A DNA stretch of 40,668 nucleotides from a virus: positions 1 to 40,668 of IMG/VR virus record IMGVR_UViG_3300021061_000033; one strand, 5' to 3'. Made by a program: the position numbers and the translations under genes. Positions 6,630 to 13,647 of this stretch are shown piece after piece. Positions within the stretch are counted from its first letter, which is position 1. The number at the start of each line of letters is the position of its first letter. The notes below the pieces were generated by a model that was not told the origin of the DNA, did not search any database, and saw nothing but the letters and a program-made list of their open reading frames with translations.

Positions 6630-6833
6630 ATGAACGCACCCCCCGACCCCACCCCCCTCTCGGGTGACGACCTCGCGCGGCTGATCGACGTCGCGCTGGA
6701 GGAGGCCGAGCGCGAGAAGCCCCTGTGGGACGCGCTCGACGCCGCCGTAGACGCCCACGGCGCCGAGGCCGTACGCCACGCGCTCCTGAGGCTCGCCGCC
6801 GACGGGGCCCCCTCCGCCCGCCGCGCCGCCTAG
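6630..6833 (+). CDS. Small helical hypothetical protein, 67 aa
   Basis: ATG 6630 is preceded by GAGAACCG, a leader seen in similar form at several other starts here. The protein is almost entirely helical and acidic (DDLARLIDVALEEAEREKPLWDAL), with a short Ala/Arg tail. It sits directly upstream of the serine integrase, the usual place for a small recombination directionality factor, but nothing specific supports that role. Confidence 0.55.
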   Translation: MNAPPDPTPLSGDDLARLIDVALEEAEREKPLWDALDAAVDAHGAEAVRHALLRLAADGAPSARRAA

Positions 6834-6878
6834 CCCGTAGGGCTGCCCTACATTCCGGCTCCACCCCTCCCGCTGCCC

Positions 6879-8534
6879 ATGCCCCCGCCGCTCCCCGTCG
6901 CTCAACTGTTGAGGGTGTCCACCGAAGGGCAGGCCGACCGCCTCGGGCTCCCGGCGCAGGAGACGGCGAACGGAGAGACGTGCCGCCGCTACGGGCTGGA
7001 GATCGTGGACACCGTGCGGATCGTGATGAGCGGCGCTGACGTGGCGACCTCACCGGGGATGGAGCAACTGCTTTCGTTGGTGGAATCGGGGCGAGCAAAG
7101 GGGATCGTCGTAGCGGCGTACGACCGGCTGTTCCGCCCCGAACGGTGGAGCGACCTGATAGTCCTCCAGCGGCTCCACGATGCCGGGGCCGGCATCTGGA
7201 CGCCGACGGGGCAGATAGACTTGACGACGGAGACGGGGCACATCCAGGCGACGCTCTACAACCTCTTCGCGGCGATGGAGCGGCGGCGCATCCGGGAGCG
7301 CATGGCCGCCGGGCGCGAGGAGAAGCGGAAGCGCGGCGACCACTGCGGGTTCAAGCACTCCATCCCGCTAGGGCTTGACTGGACAGAGGAAACTGGGTGG
7401 AGCTACACGCCGGAGATCGCCCGGGTGGCCGAGTGCTTCCGCCTCTTCCTCTCCGGCGAACGTTCCCCCGAAGCCATCGGCGCCCGCGTCGGGCTCGGGC
7501 GCACGACGGTGCGGTACGTCCTCCAGAACGAGGCTTATACCGGCTGGCGCGTCTACGACGAGAAGCGCGGGGCGGAGAAGCTCCCGTGCGGCGACCGCCG
7601 GAAGGTGAAGCGGGCCGAAGGCGAAGTGCTCCGCGTCCGCCTCCGCGACGCCTCGGGCACCCCGCTCCCGCCCGTCGTCAGCGAAGAGGACTTCGCCGCC
7701 ATCCAGCACCACCTCGAACAAGGGCGGCTCCGGAGCGCGCGGGCGAACGCGGAGACGGAAGGGCACTTCGTCTACCGGGGCGTCCTCTACTGCGCCGTGC
7801 CCGGCCCCGAAGGGGACCCCTGCGGGTGCGCGTTCTACCACTCGGCCGGGGCACGGTACACGAGCGGCCCGCGCCGCGGCGAGCGGAAGCGGTTCTACCA
7901 CTGCCGCACGATCAACCCCCGCTACGGCCCGCCGTGCGGGAACCCCTACCTCTCCGAACACCTCCTCGACCCCGTGCTCGACGCCGCCCTCGCCGGGAGC
8001 CTCACCGACCGGGCGTTGCTCCGCCGCGCTCTAGAACGCTTCCAGACGCGCGCGGGCGCCGAGGCGGTGTCTACCCCGGCCTTCGACGCCGCCGCGCTCC
8101 TCGCGCGCCTGGAAGAGCGTAGGGGCCGTGTGCTGGATGCGTTCGTGGACGGCGCCCTCACGCGGGAGGAACGGGACGCGCGGCTCGCCCGCCTCGACGG
8201 CGAGCGCGACCGCCTCCTCGCCCTCGGCCCCGTCGCCCCGTCGCCCGTTCCGGCGGCCCGTCTTAGCGCTTCGGACGTGCTCGCCGTGGTGCGGGTGTTC
8301 CGGCGGTTCCACCGCCGCAGCTACGAAGCGAAGCGGGCCGCGCTGGAGGCCGTGCGGCCCCGGCTGTTCGTGGACCGCTACGCCGTCCGGGGCGTCTGGC
8401 TCGACGGCAGGCTCTTCGGTGCAACGGAAGCCTCCGCCGGTCGTAACTCGGGCAACCTACTTCAAACGGTTGACGCTTTCGCTACCGCTCCGGGGCTCCC
8501 CCGGGGCGGGTTATACATCCCCCTCGCCGCCTAG
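6879..8534 (+). CDS. Large serine recombinase (phage integrase)
   Basis: A 551-aa site-specific recombinase that would integrate or excise the phage. The resolvase-like catalytic domain covers residues 7-150, with the nucleophile region LLRVSTEGQ (Ser14) and YDRLFRPE at 81-88. The long helix around AAMERRRIRERM (131-142) fits the E helix. The recombinase domain follows at about 160-280. Zinc-ribbon cysteines are at 305, 315, 317, 342 and 353. A coiled-coil segment is at about 405-450. The length is normal for the family. It lies in the middle of the window between early genes. No att site can be named from this sequence alone; attP would be expected near 6834-6878 or 8815-8884. Confidence 0.93.
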   Translation: MPPPLPVAQLLRVSTEGQADRLGLPAQETANGETCRRYGLEIVDTVRIVMSGADVATSPGMEQLLSLVESGRAKGIVVAAYDRLFRPERWSDLIVLQRLHDAGAGIWTPTGQIDLTTETGHIQATLYNLFAAMERRRIRERMAAGREEKRKRGDHCGFKHSIPLGLDWTEETGWSYTPEIARVAECFRLFLSGERSPEAIGARVGLGRTTVRYVLQNEAYTGWRVYDEKRGAEKLPCGDRRKVKRAEGEVLRVRLRDASGTPLPPVVSEEDFAAIQHHLEQGRLRSARANAETEGHFVYRGVLYCAVPGPEGDPCGCAFYHSAGARYTSGPRRGERKRFYHCRTINPRYGPPCGNPYLSEHLLDPVLDAALAGSLTDRALLRRALERFQTRAGAEAVSTPAFDAAALLARLEERRGRVLDAFVDGALTREERDARLARLDGERDRLLALGPVAPSPVPAARLSASDVLAVVRVFRRFHRRSYEAKRAALEAVRPRLFVDRYAVRGVWLDGRLFGATEASAGRNSGNLLQTVDAFATAPGLPRGGLYIPLAA

Positions 8535-8538
8535 AACC

Positions 8539-8814
8539 ATGTCCCGCCTCCGCATCATCGCCCTCGAAGCCGAGGGCACCGACGACGACGTGAACGCCGC
8601 CCTCCGCGGCCTCGTGGACGGCCTCACCGGCCCCACCCGCGTCACGCTCAACAGCCCTTACGGCTACCTCCGGGCACCCGGCGGGGGCCGCATCCCGAAC
8701 GGCACCGGGGGCGACGTGGAGGGGGCGTTCGACCCGGCTTCCTCCGCCGCCGTCCTCTTCGACGGCGAGCGCACGCCCGTCAAGGTGCCCGGCTTCTGGC
8801 TCGCCCTCGCCTGA
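8539..8814 (+). CDS. Small hypothetical protein, 91 aa
   Basis: The ATG follows the integrase stop by four bases, preceded by GAACC. Residues 1-30 look like a strand-helix unit (RLRIIALEAEGTDDDVNAALRGLV); the middle is glycine-rich. It is probably co-transcribed with the integrase. No known domain, and no basis for calling it an excisionase. Confidence 0.6.
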   Translation: MSRLRIIALEAEGTDDDVNAALRGLVDGLTGPTRVTLNSPYGYLRAPGGGRIPNGTGGDVEGAFDPASSAAVLFDGERTPVKVPGFWLALA

Positions 8815-8837
8815 GCGCGGGGCGCCCCCCTCCCCAC

Positions 8838-8854
8838 GTCGGCCGAAGGCCGGC
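8838..8854 (+). terminator. Small hairpin in the 70-base gap after 8814
   Basis: GTCGGCC and GGCCGGC pair around a GAA loop, with one G-T wobble. There is no T-tract. It could be a weak terminator, or one arm of a recombination site next to the integrase block. Confidence 0.25.
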
Positions 8855-8884
8855 GACCTACGCCCAATCAACCCCCCTACTGCC

Positions 8885-9307
8885 ATGCCTGCCGAGACCG
8901 AGACCAAGCGCACCGCGCTCACGCCCGTTGACTGCTGCGTCTGCGGCATCTCGTTCGGGCTCCCGAAGCACTACGCCGACGCCCGCCAGGAGGACCACCG
9001 CACGTTCTACTGCCCCAACGGGCACAACCTCGCATGGAGCCACCAGAGCGAAGCGGAGAAGGCGAAAGCCGAGGCCGAACGGCTCCGGGGTGAACTCGCC
9101 GCCGCGCGTCAGGACGCGAAGTATCAGCGGGAGCGCCGGGAGGCGGAGCAACGGCGAGTGATCGCGTTCAAGGGTCAGCTTACGCGAGTGAAGAAGCGCG
9201 TGGCCGCCGGGGTGTGCCCATGCTGCCACCGGACGTTCCAGAACCTCGCCGCCCACATGAAGGGGCAACACCCCTCCTACGCCGCCGACGCACAGACTTC
9301 CTCTTGA
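8885..9307 (+). CDS. Zinc-finger coiled-coil phage protein, 140 aa
   Basis: The N-terminal zinc-site residues are C17/C18, C20, C43 and H47 (FYCPNGHNLAW). Residues 54-105 form a charged coiled coil. The C-terminal finger is CPCC at 111-114 with H124 and H129 (LAAHMKGQH), a C2H2 arrangement. Proteins with this architecture recur in phages of high-GC bacteria; their function is unknown, but two fingers suggest nucleic-acid binding. It stands alone after a 70-base gap, so it may have its own promoter. Confidence 0.75.
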   Translation: MPAETETKRTALTPVDCCVCGISFGLPKHYADARQEDHRTFYCPNGHNLAWSHQSEAEKAKAEAERLRGELAAARQDAKYQRERREAEQRRVIAFKGQLTRVKKRVAAGVCPCCHRTFQNLAAHMKGQHPSYAADAQTSS

Positions 9308-9353
9308 CGGGTCTGCGCCGGCCCCCGCGCACGCCCACACCCCCAACCCTGCC

Positions 9354-9650
9354 ATGTACCCTGAGCCCGAAGACCTCGAACGCATCCGCACCTGGGGGCC
9401 CGGCGAGCACGGCGACTTCCCCGGCCTCATGGACTTCATCCGCTCCCTGTGGCACTTCGCGGACGCGGGGTACTTCACCCAGGAGGGCGAGGCGTTCCAC
9501 CTGTCCACGGCCGGGTGGAGCGGGAACGAGGACATCATCGAAGCCCTGGAAGCCAACGGGGTGTTCTGGATGACGTGCTGGCAACGCTCCGAGCGCGGCG
9601 GGCACTACCGCTTCACCGTGAAGCCGTGGCCGAAGCCGGCCCGGGTCTAG
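9354..9650 (+). CDS. Conserved small phage protein, 98 aa
   Basis: A tryptophan-rich soluble protein with blocks DFPGLMDFIRSLWHFADAGYF, HLSTAGWSGNE and RGGHYRF. I recall similar sequences among small proteins of many siphophages, without known function. It is the last gene of the plus-strand early block and faces the minus-strand late block, with 65 bases between the stops. Confidence 0.65.
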   Translation: MYPEPEDLERIRTWGPGEHGDFPGLMDFIRSLWHFADAGYFTQEGEAFHLSTAGWSGNEDIIEALEANGVFWMTCWQRSERGGHYRFTVKPWPKPARV

Positions 9651-9660
9651 TAGCCGGTCC

Positions 9661-9708
9661 CCGGGGCCCGCCTGGGGGCCGCGCACCCCCCGCGGGGAGC
9701 GGGGCTCC
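9661..9708. terminator. GC-rich hairpins between converging blocks
   Basis: The gap between the converging stops at 9650 and 9716 holds several stems. These include the palindrome CCCCGCGGGG (9688-9697) and GGAGC-GGG-GCTCC (9696-9708). They could end transcription from both sides. There is no T-run, so this is a positional inference. Confidence 0.4.
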
Positions 9709-9715
9709 GGCGCGG

Positions 9716-9934
9716 CTACTCGGGCTTCCCGTGCTCGCGGGCGGCCCGCGCGGCGCTCCGCATCTGGCCCACCGTCGCCGCCGTCTCCATCGCCGCCAGG
9801 AGCACGTCGAGCCGCTCCTCCGCCGTCGTCACCGGCGGCTCCGGCGGGTCCGGGACCTCCTCCGTCGAGATGACGTTGTTGTCGGGCTTCGTCGGGTCGA
9901 ACCCCCCCGGCCCATAAGTGACCACGGTTGCCAT
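9716..9934 (-). CDS. Small hypothetical protein at the end of the late operon, 72 aa
   Basis: Last gene of the minus-strand late block. ATG at 9934, 17 bases after the fibre gene stop. The N-terminus (VTYGPGGFDPTKPDNNVIST) and the proline-acidic middle look unstructured; residues 38-68 form a helix. The open frame continues upstream to 13330 only as the Arg/Pro-rich shadow of other genes. Function unknown, perhaps a tail accessory protein from position. Confidence 0.55.
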   Translation of the reverse strand: MATVVTYGPGGFDPTKPDNNVISTEEVPDPPEPPVTTAEERLDVLLAAMETAATVGQMRSAARAAREHGKPE

Positions 9935-9951
9935 TCGGGTGTACCTGTTTC

Positions 9952-10983
9952 TTAAGCGGCTCGGACGTAGACGCGGGCGGGGGCGTTGTTCGGGCTCACC
10001 GCCGGGGCCGGGTCGGGCAGCGCCCCCGTGACGGCGGACGCCGTGTACCCGGTGGAGAACTGGTTCGCCGGCGGCGACGAGAACGCGACGACGACCGACG
10101 GCGTGGACACCGTGCGGATCGTGGCCCCCGTCGTCGGCCCCCCCTGCCACGCGCACGCGAGCCAGTAGAGCCCCGGCGTGAGGGCCTGGGAGACCGTGAT
10201 GTCGTAGGAGGCGGCGGCCTGCGTCCCGTCTATCGTCCCGGCGTCGAGCACGCGCGCCCCGGGGCGGCCCGAGCCGTCGTCGGAATAGATGCCGAGGCGG
10301 AGGAGGGCCCCGGCCGAGCCCGAGACGGTGATCTCGACCCCGATCCGGTCCACCGTGCCCGCCTTCGCCACGAGGAACGGGCCCCACCGGCACACCCCGT
10401 TCGCGGGCGACGTCGTGCCGGCGTTCGCCGCCGGCCCGGCGTAGTAGAGGCCCGCGACGAGGTGGGCCCCGAAGAGGGCGGCGGCGGCCGGGACGCCGAG
10501 GTTCGTCCGCGCCGTCGCCGCGTCCGAGGCCCCCGTCCCCCCGTCGGCAACGGGCACGTCGGTGCCCCCCGCGCGGTAGAGCGCGTTCCCCTCGACGGCC
10601 ACGTCGCCCGCGCCCGTGCGGGTGAGCGTGGTGTCGCTGGCGTGGCCGAGGTTGACGCCCGTGAACTGCGGGGAGTCCCCGGTGGCGAGGCCGAGCGCCG
10701 TCCGCGCTTGGGTTGCCGTGAGGTCCTCGGGGTCGCCGGTCCCCGTGGCCGCCTGCCGCCCCTTGATGGTCCCCTCGGCCATGTTGGCGAGCTTCGGGTT
10801 CGTCACGGCGTCGTCGGCCAGCTTCGCCGTCGTGACCCCGCCGTCGGCCACCACCGTCGCCGGGAGCTGCGCCGCCGGCACCTTCGCGCTCCCGTCGAGC
10901 GAGGCGACCCCGTTCGCCACCCCCTTGTCGCTCTCGACGAGGACTTCCTCCCGGCGGTGCCGCGTGTCCTTGTAGAAGGCCAT
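9952..10983 (-). CDS. Tail fibre / receptor-binding protein, 343 aa
   Basis: Residues 22-185 carry phrases typical of phage tail fibres: NGVASLDGSAKVPAAQLP, VTTAKLADDAV, TIKGRQAATGTGD, GDSPQFTGVNLG and ADGGTGASDAATARTNLG. The C-terminal 150 residues look like a beta-sandwich that could bind the receptor. It lies after the SGNH tail protein in transcription order, the expected place for a distal fibre. ATG 10983 comes 18 bases after the upstream stop. Confidence 0.8.
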   Translation of the reverse strand: MAFYKDTRHRREEVLVESDKGVANGVASLDGSAKVPAAQLPATVVADGGVTTAKLADDAVTNPKLANMAEGTIKGRQAATGTGDPEDLTATQARTALGLATGDSPQFTGVNLGHASDTTLTRTGAGDVAVEGNALYRAGGTDVPVADGGTGASDAATARTNLGVPAAAALFGAHLVAGLYYAGPAANAGTTSPANGVCRWGPFLVAKAGTVDRIGVEITVSGSAGALLRLGIYSDDGSGRPGARVLDAGTIDGTQAAASYDITVSQALTPGLYWLACAWQGGPTTGATIRTVSTPSVVVAFSSPPANQFSTGYTASAVTGALPDPAPAVSPNNAPARVYVRAA

Positions 10984-11001
10984 CGGGGGAGCCCTCCGGG
11001 C

Positions 11002-13647
11002 TCAGGCTACGAGGGGGAGGTCGATGAGCATCTCGTTCAGGAAGTGCGCCGCCACCACCTGCCCGCCCGCGGCGCTGGTGTGCCGGGCGTCCCCTTCCTC
11101 GAGGAGCCCCTGCTCGTCCACCTCCGAGAAGTCGCCCATGAGGGTCAGGAGGTCGAGGAAGGCGCACCCCTCCTCGCGGGCGACGCCCCGGATGGTGTCG
11201 CGGATGTTGTCGAAGTGGTGGTCGGCCTGCACGCCGTAGTTCGAGACGAGGAGGATGGACGGGGCCGGGAGCGCGGCGGCCACGTACGCCGCCCGGATGC
11301 GGCCGAGGAGGACGACGTAGTTGTCGTAGAGGATCTCCGGCGCCGTCCGGTGATCCAATGACAGGTCGGCGTTCCCCCCGATGTCGATGGAGACCGCGCT
11401 CGCCCCCGTCGCCGCAAGCGCGTCCGCCCAATCCGGGTCGTCCGCGTCGTCGAGCACGTCCACCCAATGCTGGCTCCGGCTCCCACCTTTGCCGAGGTGG
11501 TGGACGCGGACCCCTCTCCCGGTGAGGCGGAGGTCGGCCCCGGTGATGCGGACGCCCGCCGCCCCCGCCACCGTGACCTCGACGGTGAGGGTGTGGGAGG
11601 CGAGGGAGAGCCCGGTGACGGCGACGGAGCCCCACGCCGGGGCCGCCGCCGACGTGCTCACGGCGCCCCCCTGCTGCACGCCGTCCACGAGCACGCGGAA
11701 CGTCCCCCCGTTGACCTGCTTCTGGTAGTGGACGACCGCCTGCTCGAACGTCGCCGTGAGCGCGTGCGTGGCTCCTACTTCCGTCGAGGTGGCGTCGATG
11801 AGGTTCAGCCCGACGGTGCCGGCCGTCTCCCCGCGGTACGTCCACGCCCCCGTGATGGCCCGCGTGACGTTCTCGGGGAGGTTGTAGCTGTGCGCCCCGA
11901 ACGAGTTGGGGGCAAAACTGACGTACCCGATCCCGGCGTCGCCGTAGAGCGTTTTGAGCCGCCGCGCCAGGATGGGGACGTGGCCGCGCGGCCACGCGAG
12001 CATCGTGTTCGAGATCCCCAGCATGGCGATGACGGCCTGCTCGTCGTCGTACCCCTCGACGGCGGCGAGCTCGGCCCGGATCGCGCCCAGCCGCGCGTAC
12101 CACGCGTTCATGCGGCCCCGCCGCTCGGTGCCGGGGCGGTAGCGGCGGTCGAGCCGCTCGTAGAGGTCGGCCGGGAACGCCCGGTCCGGCGGCACCGCGA
12201 GCGGGATCGGCCCCGGCGTCCCGTACTTCGCGTAGACGTCGAGCGTCCCCGTGAGCGAGGTCCGGTGCCATTCGAGGTCGAGGCGGTACCACCCCCCCAC
12301 CGGCTGCGCGATCTCCGCCTGCGTGAACGTCTGCTCCGCCCCCGTCCCCGTGTACGTGGCCGAGACGGTGTAGGCCCCGATGGCGACGTTCTCGTCGTCG
12401 AGGAAGACGGCCCGGAGCGCCCACGTCGAGGCGGCCGTCGCCTTCCCCTTGACCTCCCACGAGATCAGGTCCGAGGCGCGGAGCCCGGCGAGCTCGTCGC
12501 GGTAGACGATGATGCCGCTGGTGTTCGTGGCCCGGAGCGTGTGGGCGTCCTCGATCCCCATCGCGTAGTAGGGGTTCGCGGCGTCCTCGGCGACGGTCGA
12601 GAGGTTCGACGGGTTCGCGTACCGGCGGCGGAGCCGCCCGTTCGGCCCCTCGGTCCCCTTGTAGTCGCTCGCCACGGCCGGGAGCACCGACCCCGGCTCC
12701 TGCGTGAACGGGTCGCGGATGAGGGCGGCCGGGCGGCGGTACGCCGGGTTGTGCGGCGCCATCGCGGCGGCCATCCCGGGCGTGACCCAGAGCGGGTCGT
12801 CCTCCGCCTGCACGGCGTCGGGCGCCGTCGCCCCGAGGAAGACCCCCCCGCTCCCGAGCTTGATCGCGTCGGTCCCGCTCTCGCGGTACGGCCCCCACGC
12901 GACCCAGACGGCCGTCGCGGGGATCGTGACGTTCTGGTGCTTGAGGAGCTCCCACCCCCCCGTGCCCGCCGCGCTCCCCGTCCGGACGAGCGTCCCGACG
13001 AGGTTGTCGTTCACGTCGTCGAAGCGGTAGAAGATGGAGCGGTTCGACGTCGTGGGGCACTTGACCCAGTGGTTGAGGCTGATCACCTGCCCCGCCGCGA
13101 GCCCGACGGCGGCCAAGAGCACCTTCGGCCCGCCGTAGTCCGGGTTGTCGTCGGCGAGGCTGAGGGCCTGCCCGTCGTTGGGGTCGTACTCCCCCGTGAC
13201 GACGGAGAGCAGGTTCCCCGACCGCCACTTCTTGATCGTCGCCCCGGCCGCCGCGCGGAGCGTGGTCCCGTCCGGGGCGTAGATGGCGGCCTCGGTGACG
13301 ATGCTGGTGTTCGGCGTCGCCTTGACGCACTTCGGGTCTATGGCGAGGTTCCGGCGGCTCACCGTGACGGCGTTGGCCGCGGCCGAGGCGGACGCCGCCG
13401 CCGCGTGCCCCGCCGCCCCCATCGTGAAGCTCGCGCCGGTCGAGACCGTGTACGGCCCCGTCGAGTGCGCGTGGAGGTAGGCGTCGCTCCCGGCCGTCGT
13501 GATCGCCGTGAGCTGGGTGTTCGCGTTGGTCGCCGCCGTCGTGGCCGTGTTGCCGGCGCTCGTCGCGTTCGCTATCGCGGCGTCGTCGGCCGTCGAGGCG
13601 AACGCCTTCCCGGCGTTCCGGCTCACCCTGATCCGGTCCGTTGCCAT
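11002..13647 (-). CDS. Tail protein with C-terminal SGNH hydrolase domain, 881 aa
   Basis: The N-terminus is an Ala/Thr/Asn-rich coiled stalk. Beta domains follow (RRNLAIDP near 110 and around 250-450). From about 535 there is an SGNH/GDSL esterase. The nucleophile block is MLGISNTML (Ser546), the Asn block is GGNAD (Asn759) and the last block is DARH (Asp853, His856). About 200 residues of beta-rich sequence lie between the first two blocks, so the hydrolase is interrupted by an inserted domain. It probably deacetylates or de-esterifies surface glycans during adsorption. Its ATG shares one base with the upstream stop. Confidence 0.8.
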   Translation of the reverse strand: MATDRIRVSRNAGKAFASTADDAAIANATSAGNTATTAATNANTQLTAITTAGSDAYLHAHSTGPYTVSTGASFTMGAAGHAAAASASAAANAVTVSRRNLAIDPKCVKATPNTSIVTEAAIYAPDGTTLRAAAGATIKKWRSGNLLSVVTGEYDPNDGQALSLADDNPDYGGPKVLLAAVGLAAGQVISLNHWVKCPTTSNRSIFYRFDDVNDNLVGTLVRTGSAAGTGGWELLKHQNVTIPATAVWVAWGPYRESGTDAIKLGSGGVFLGATAPDAVQAEDDPLWVTPGMAAAMAPHNPAYRRPAALIRDPFTQEPGSVLPAVASDYKGTEGPNGRLRRRYANPSNLSTVAEDAANPYYAMGIEDAHTLRATNTSGIIVYRDELAGLRASDLISWEVKGKATAASTWALRAVFLDDENVAIGAYTVSATYTGTGAEQTFTQAEIAQPVGGWYRLDLEWHRTSLTGTLDVYAKYGTPGPIPLAVPPDRAFPADLYERLDRRYRPGTERRGRMNAWYARLGAIRAELAAVEGYDDEQAVIAMLGISNTMLAWPRGHVPILARRLKTLYGDAGIGYVSFAPNSFGAHSYNLPENVTRAITGAWTYRGETAGTVGLNLIDATSTEVGATHALTATFEQAVVHYQKQVNGGTFRVLVDGVQQGGAVSTSAAAPAWGSVAVTGLSLASHTLTVEVTVAGAAGVRITGADLRLTGRGVRVHHLGKGGSRSQHWVDVLDDADDPDWADALAATGASAVSIDIGGNADLSLDHRTAPEILYDNYVVLLGRIRAAYVAAALPAPSILLVSNYGVQADHHFDNIRDTIRGVAREEGCAFLDLLTLMGDFSEVDEQGLLEEGDARHTSAAGGQVVAAHFLNEMLIDLPLVA

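Noticed and set aside
6849-6856. TACATTCC as the integrase promoter
   Set aside because: It only partly fits TAnnTTTG and there is no -33/-35 element upstream.
9716-13330. A 1204-codon open frame on the minus strand
   Set aside because: Almost all of it is the Arg/Pro/Gly-rich out-of-frame shadow of the tail genes. Only the last 72 codons behave like a protein.
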